DNA of 64,000 nt. Origin: Flaviramulus sp. Its GTDB lineage: Bacteria > Bacteroidota > Bacteroidia > Flavobacteriales > Flavobacteriaceae. Made by a program: the position numbers and the translations under genes. The notes under the pieces are model-generated. The model saw nothing but the letters and a program-made list of their open reading frames with translations, did no database searches and was not told where the DNA came from. Shown here piece by piece: positions 60,231 through 64,000 of the stretch. The DNA lies in NCBI GenBank assembly GCA_030731745.1, contig JANQTJ010000035.1:22241-86240 (forward strand), read 5' to 3'. Each line of letters starts with the position of its first letter. Positions within the stretch are counted from its first letter, which is position 1.

Positions 60231-61646
60231 TTATTTTAATCCAGCAATTCTATCATCTTCAAGAATCCCTGCTGTTTCTTCTTTTACCTTACCTAAAATG
60301 GTTTTTAAATCACCTTTTGACATATCAAGCGCTGTCGAGATATCTCCAACTGTTAGCATATTTAAAATGGCTTTATCTTGCGCGCGACCTCGTAACATGG
60401 CTTCTCTATAACCAATGTGGTCATTAAAAGTAACCAATGAATATTTTGATGCATATTGATCAGGAAATTCTTTTTCTAAAATCATCTCTAATTTACGCTT
60501 TTCTTGGAAGATAGGATTAGCAACATGATCTTTCATTTCATGGAAATTATCAATTGCCAAATCTGCAATGGCATCGGTATCTTTTTTGCGTACTTTTTCA
60601 TATTCTGAAAAAATGGTTTCCCAATCACCATCAAATTTGTCTAAAATAGTATCAAAAACAACTACATCTTCAAAAGATGCATTCATTCCTTGACCATAAA
60701 ACGGCACAATAGCATGAGCGGCATCGCCCATTAATAAGGTGTTTCCTTTGTAATGCCAAGGCGAACATTTTACGGTACCTAGTGGCGCTGTTGGGTTTTC
60801 AAAAAAATCATCTATTAAATTTGGCATCAATATTAAAGCATCTGGAAATTCTTTTTTAAAGAATTCTAAAACACTTTCTTCGGTTGTTAAATTGTTAAAA
60901 TTGTACTCGCCTTCATCATAACTTAAAAAGAGTGTTACCGTAAAACTACCATCTAAATTTGGTAACGCAATCAACATAAAACTACCACGAGGCCATATAT
61001 GAAGCGCGTTTTTATGGGTTTTATAATCGCCGTTTTCTTTTGGTAAAATAGTAAGTTCCTTATAGCCATGGGTTAAATATTCTTGTGAAAAACTAAACAA
61101 GAATTTTTTACCCAAATAATAACTTTTACGCATTTCAGAACCTGCACCATCGGTGGCAATTATACAATCGGCATCTTCTACAAACTGTTTTTTTGTTTCG
61201 TAATCTTCAAACAACGCCGTTGTTTTTTCAAAATCGACCGATTTACATTTTTGGTTGAAATAAAGAGTCACGTTTTGATGTTTTTCAGCTTCATCCAATA
61301 ACAAAGCATTTAAATCGCCTCGCGAAATAGAATTAATATACTCATGTTCTCGTCCACTGTAATTAGATTGAAATGTGTTTCCATGTTCATCGTGAATCAT
61401 TCGTCCATGCATGGGAATACAAAGCGCTTTTACTTTGTTTTCTAAACCCACCAATTTGATGCCCTTATTTCCACGATTTGAAAACGCTAAATTTATAGAA
61501 CGACCTGCTGAAATATCTACTTTTCGTAAATCTGGGCGCATTTCGTAAACGGTTACGTTGTAGCCTCTTTGGCCTAAACGAAGCGCGAGTAAAGAACCGC
61601 AAAGTCCTGCGCCTATTATTAATATGTTTTGTTGTTTTTCTTTCAT
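60231..61646 (-). CDS. kmo: kynurenine 3-monooxygenase
   Basis: The 471-residue FAD monooxygenase has the Rossmann motif ILIIGAGLCGSLLALRLGQRG, YEMRPDLRKVDISAGRSINLAFS, the DG motif IIATDGAGSEMRKSY, and the second FAD motif LLMGDAAHAIVPFYGQGMNASFED. It hydroxylates kynurenine to 3-hydroxykynurenine using NADPH and O2. Bacteroidetes enzymes of this length are soluble or only weakly membrane-bound; no strong C-terminal membrane helix is seen here. It follows kynU by 79 bases and precedes ridA by 6. Confidence 0.95.
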   Translation of the reverse strand: MKEKQQNILIIGAGLCGSLLALRLGQRGYNVTVYEMRPDLRKVDISAGRSINLAFSNRGNKGIKLVGLENKVKALCIPMHGRMIHDEHGNTFQSNYSGREHEYINSISRGDLNALLLDEAEKHQNVTLYFNQKCKSVDFEKTTALFEDYETKKQFVEDADCIIATDGAGSEMRKSYYLGKKFLFSFSQEYLTHGYKELTILPKENGDYKTHKNALHIWPRGSFMLIALPNLDGSFTVTLFLSYDEGEYNFNNLTTEESVLEFFKKEFPDALILMPNLIDDFFENPTAPLGTVKCSPWHYKGNTLLMGDAAHAIVPFYGQGMNASFEDVVVFDTILDKFDGDWETIFSEYEKVRKKDTDAIADLAIDNFHEMKDHVANPIFQEKRKLEMILEKEFPDQYASKYSLVTFNDHIGYREAMLRGRAQDKAILNMLTVGDISTALDMSKGDLKTILGKVKEETAGILEDDRIAGLK

Positions 61647-61652
61647 ATTGTT

Positions 61653-61672
61653 ATTCCTGCGAAGGTAGGAAT
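61653..61672. repeat. palindromic hairpin repeat between kynU and kmo
   Basis: ATTCCTGC-GAAG-GTAGGAAT is an 8-bp stem with one G-T pair. It starts a unit that ends around GTGCAGAATGACA (about 61720). This layout matches a widespread flavobacterial intergenic repeat whose usual form is ATTCCTGC..GCAGGAAT...GAATGACA; this copy is degenerate. Confidence 0.5.
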
Positions 61673-61725
61673 TTACTTTTATGTTTGTTTTTTAATGGAT
61701 TCCACATCAAGTGCAGAATGACAAA

Positions 61726-62994
61726 CTAATTTAGTATTTCTTTCAATTTTTCAACCAATCTATAAACATCTTCAAACGAATTATAAAATGGTGTAGGAGC
61801 GCATCGAATGACATCGGGTTCACGCCAATCGCTAATCACTCCAGCCTCGGTTAATTTTATGTGTAAACTTTTATCGGCATTTTTTACTTGAATAGAGAGT
61901 TGGCAACCACGTTCTTCAGGATGACTAGGCGTAATAATTCTAATACTATGTTCACCTAATTGTTTCAGTAAAAATTCAAAATAGCCAGTTAGTTTTTTAG
62001 ATTTTTCTGTAAGTTTTTCAATCCCAACCTCATTAAAAATATCTAATGATGCTTTAATTGCAGCCATCGATAGAATAGGTGGATTGCTTAATTGCCAACC
62101 TTCAGCTCCAGGTAGTTGATCAAACTCACCACGCATTTTAAAGCGAGTTTCTTTATTGTGGCTCCACCAACCTGTAAAGCGGTTTAGGTTTTTATTATGT
62201 GCATGACGCTCATGTACAAAGCAACCCCCTAAACTTCCCGGGCCAGAATTTAAATATTTGTAGGTGCACCAAACGGCAAAATCGGCTCCAGAGTTGTGCA
62301 AATTTAAAACCACATTTCCGGCGCCATGGGCACAATCAAAACCAACTTTACAACCGTATTCATGCCCTAACTGTGTGATACGTTTTAAATCGAAAAACTG
62401 CCCCGTATAATAATTTACACCACCAATCATTATAAGTGCTATTTCTTTACCGTATTTTTCTAAAATAGTTTCTAAATCTTCATATTGAAGCAATTCTTCG
62501 TTTTTACGAGGCTTCCATAAAATAAGGCCTTCTTTATCATCAAAACCATGGTGACGTAATTGAGATTCTACCGCATATTTATCTGAGGGGAATGCATCAC
62601 TTTCTATCAAGATTTTATAACGCGTTTTTGTAGGTTGGTAAAATGATACCATCATAAAATGAAGATTTGCAGTTAAGGTATTCATAACAACAACTTCGAT
62701 GGGTTTGGCTCCAACTACTTTTGCCATACTTTCTGCTAAAAATTCATGATAAGGCAACCAAGGTGTTTTACCTTCGGTATGGCCTTCAACCCCTAAATTT
62801 GCCCAATCTTCTAACTCTTGATTTATGTATGACTTTGTGGTTTTTGGTTGTAAACCCAGAGAGTTCCCAGTCATATAAATCAACTCATTTCCATCTTTGT
62901 CTTTTGGAATATGAAATTGGTTTCGATAGGATTTTAAAGTGTCATTTTGGTCTTGCTCTAAAGCGAATTCCAGACCTAATTTATAGTTAAACAA
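61726..62994 (-). CDS. kynU: kynureninase
   Basis: The 422-residue PLP enzyme has MTGNSLGLQPK, GHTEGKTPWLPYHEF, VVMNTLTANLHFMM, GFDCAHGAGNV (Asp that binds the pyridine N) and the PLP-lysine K246 in WCTYKYLNSGPG, plus FVHERHAHN and GAEGWQLSNPP. It cleaves 3-hydroxykynurenine or kynurenine to (3-hydroxy)anthranilate and alanine. The start is TTG at 62992-62994 (TTG TTT AAC TAT AAA); no ATG fits the family N-terminus upstream. It is the first gene of the cluster. Confidence 0.95.
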   Translation of the reverse strand: MFNYKLGLEFALEQDQNDTLKSYRNQFHIPKDKDGNELIYMTGNSLGLQPKTTKSYINQELEDWANLGVEGHTEGKTPWLPYHEFLAESMAKVVGAKPIEVVVMNTLTANLHFMMVSFYQPTKTRYKILIESDAFPSDKYAVESQLRHHGFDDKEGLILWKPRKNEELLQYEDLETILEKYGKEIALIMIGGVNYYTGQFFDLKRITQLGHEYGCKVGFDCAHGAGNVVLNLHNSGADFAVWCTYKYLNSGPGSLGGCFVHERHAHNKNLNRFTGWWSHNKETRFKMRGEFDQLPGAEGWQLSNPPILSMAAIKASLDIFNEVGIEKLTEKSKKLTGYFEFLLKQLGEHSIRIITPSHPEERGCQLSIQVKNADKSLHIKLTEAGVISDWREPDVIRCAPTPFYNSFEDVYRLVEKLKEILN

Positions 62995-63017
62995 AGTATG
63001 TGTTTTTCGATTTCTAA

Positions 63018-63025
63018 CAAAAATA
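63018..63025 (-). promoter_or_regulatory. possible -7 element of the kynurenine cluster
   Basis: TATTTTTG on the minus strand fits TAnnTTTG and lies 24 bases upstream of kynU. No -33 TTG is visible at 17-23 bp. Confidence 0.4.
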
Positions 63026-63120
63026 AGAATTATAATGTTAGTAATGAATACCTAAAACAGAAGTTTGAGAAACCCTATATAATACATAAATAGGATTTTT
63101 ATTGTTTTACTTTAAAGTTA

Positions 63121-63783
63121 TTATAATGTGATTTTAATATTTGAGAGTTTAAGATTGAAGGTGTCTTCAGCATTTTTATGATCTGATGCAATTTTAATAC
63201 CCTTATAATTTTGATAGTTTTCAAAGGTGTTTATAAGTGAAGATTCTGGTTGATTGCCTCTTCTAAAAACCCATTCCTGAATTAAAAAATCATCGTTGAA
63301 AAAAATATCATAAGCATCACCAGGTGTGTACCCGCCACTTTCATTTGAGTATGTTAATGTGATTTTATTAAGTTGAGTTTTACTTATTGGTGCTTCATCA
63401 ATTACAGTACTAGAAATGGTTGCGTTTTTATCCCAAATAAGTTGAAAGGGAATGAGTAGCCAAAATTTATCATTTGTAAAAGCACCATCAGTTTTTGTTA
63501 ATGTAGAATCTACTTTTTTTCTAGAATAACTTATTGTATCGTTTCCCATAATTAGAGATACATTATTTGTTTTAGGTTTCCAAACCCAATGTCTATTATC
63601 ATTAAATGTAAACTCGATTTCTGAAACATATTTCCAAGTATCAAAACCATGGGCATTAGCTATTTTTTGAGCTACAGAAATTGCAGGTTCTATAATCTCA
63701 ACTTCAGTAGATTTTGTTTCAGTATTTTTTTTGCAACTAATTAAAATAAGTGTAAGTAGCGTAATATAGAAGAGGTTTTTCAT
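63121..63783 (-). CDS. conserved lipoprotein of unknown function
   Basis: The 220-residue protein begins with a lipoprotein signal (MKNLFYITLLTLILISC, lipid Cys17) and a polar linker. A beta-rich domain (about 38-220) follows with HGFDTWKYVSEIEFTF, VWKPKTNNVSLIMGNDTISY and LTYSNESGGYTPGDAYDIFF. The pattern of long amphipathic strands recalls LolA/LolB-like half-barrels, but I cannot confirm the fold. It is upstream of kynU on the same strand with a gap of about 125 bases, and is probably a separate unit. The final 217 bases of the window hold no gene I can see. Confidence 0.82.
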   Translation of the reverse strand: MKNLFYITLLTLILISCKKNTETKSTEVEIIEPAISVAQKIANAHGFDTWKYVSEIEFTFNDNRHWVWKPKTNNVSLIMGNDTISYSRKKVDSTLTKTDGAFTNDKFWLLIPFQLIWDKNATISSTVIDEAPISKTQLNKITLTYSNESGGYTPGDAYDIFFNDDFLIQEWVFRRGNQPESSLINTFENYQNYKGIKIASDHKNAEDTFNLKLSNIKITL

Positions 63784-64000
63784 AAATCACATTTTTTACA
63801 AAGATATAACAAGAAATATACATAACTAAAATTTCGATACTTAATGAAATGATTAAATGACTGTTACATAATTTTGGTTAAAAACAATAAATATAGATAA
63901 ATGATATGTTTTTATTTTTTAATCGAAGGGAGTTATTTTTAAGTGATGTCTTGTCCTGAAATATGGCTACAGGTTAAAATTGATTTTTAAGCTGATAATT

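Overview
The window looks like chromosomal DNA of a marine-type member of the Flavobacteriaceae (Bacteroidetes). The evidence is low GC content, promoters with the Bacteroidetes -7 element TAnnTTTG, start sites mostly without Shine-Dalgarno sequences, type IX secretion parts (PorT, a plug-domain protein), a TamA-like outer-membrane lipoprotein, a menaquinone methyltransferase, Na+-NQR, and lineage-typical families (DUF6090, DUF6695, DUF6702, carboxypeptidase-regulatory-like proteins). No phage, integrase, transposase or CRISPR array was seen.

Layout. 1-1.7 kb: the start of an SbtA-type bicarbonate transporter and a small membrane protein, divergent from a LysR regulator. 1.8-6.9 kb: pnp, rpsO, accD and fbaA on the minus strand, with structured leaders and a REP-like repeat. 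7-15 kb: TamA-like protein, RNA methyltransferase, PorT, MenG, then the TrkA/TrkH potassium uptake pair. 15.4-22.5 kb: small tail-anchored ORF, aminotransferase, fatty acid desaturase, RsmG, two TPR paralogues, PruA. 22.6-26.6 kb: NRDE/DUF6695 pair, Dabb lipoprotein, ApaG, type IX plug protein. 26.8-34.8 kb: nqrABCDEF, a frameshifted NQR-neighbour gene, a 125-aa protein and ApbE, the flavin transferase that matures NqrB/NqrC. 34.8-41.3 kb: methyltransferase, cupin, Map, HAD phosphatase, GpmI, ankyrin protein, two acetyltransferase loci (one a pseudogene with eight in-frame stops), tRNA-Gly(UCC), PepE. 41.4-49.7 kb: three carboxypeptidase-regulatory-like paralogues, DUF6702, two tandem M1 peptidases, TatA. 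49.7-63 kb: a long minus-strand kynurenine degradation cluster interrupted by seven tandem DUF6090 genes. 63.1-63.8 kb: a lipoprotein.

How the genes work together. KynU, KMO, 3-hydroxyanthranilate dioxygenase, ACMS decarboxylase, 2-aminomuconate semialdehyde dehydrogenase and a RidA-type deaminase form the 2-aminomuconate branch of kynurenine (tryptophan) degradation. The first steps (tryptophan dioxygenase, kynurenine formamidase) are not in the window. Na+-NQR plus ApbE is a respiratory module with its own maturation factor. TamA-like protein, PorT and the plug protein belong to outer-membrane biogenesis and type IX secretion.

Most notable points: the seven DUF6090 paralogues, with a nearly constant membrane-anchor module and divergent ectodomains, inside a catabolic cluster; the acetyltransferase pseudogene with eight nonsense codons and no net frameshift; a homopolymer frameshift next to nqrF; AccD without its zinc-finger cysteines; and a hairpin with a tandem 12-nt repeat in the pnp leader.
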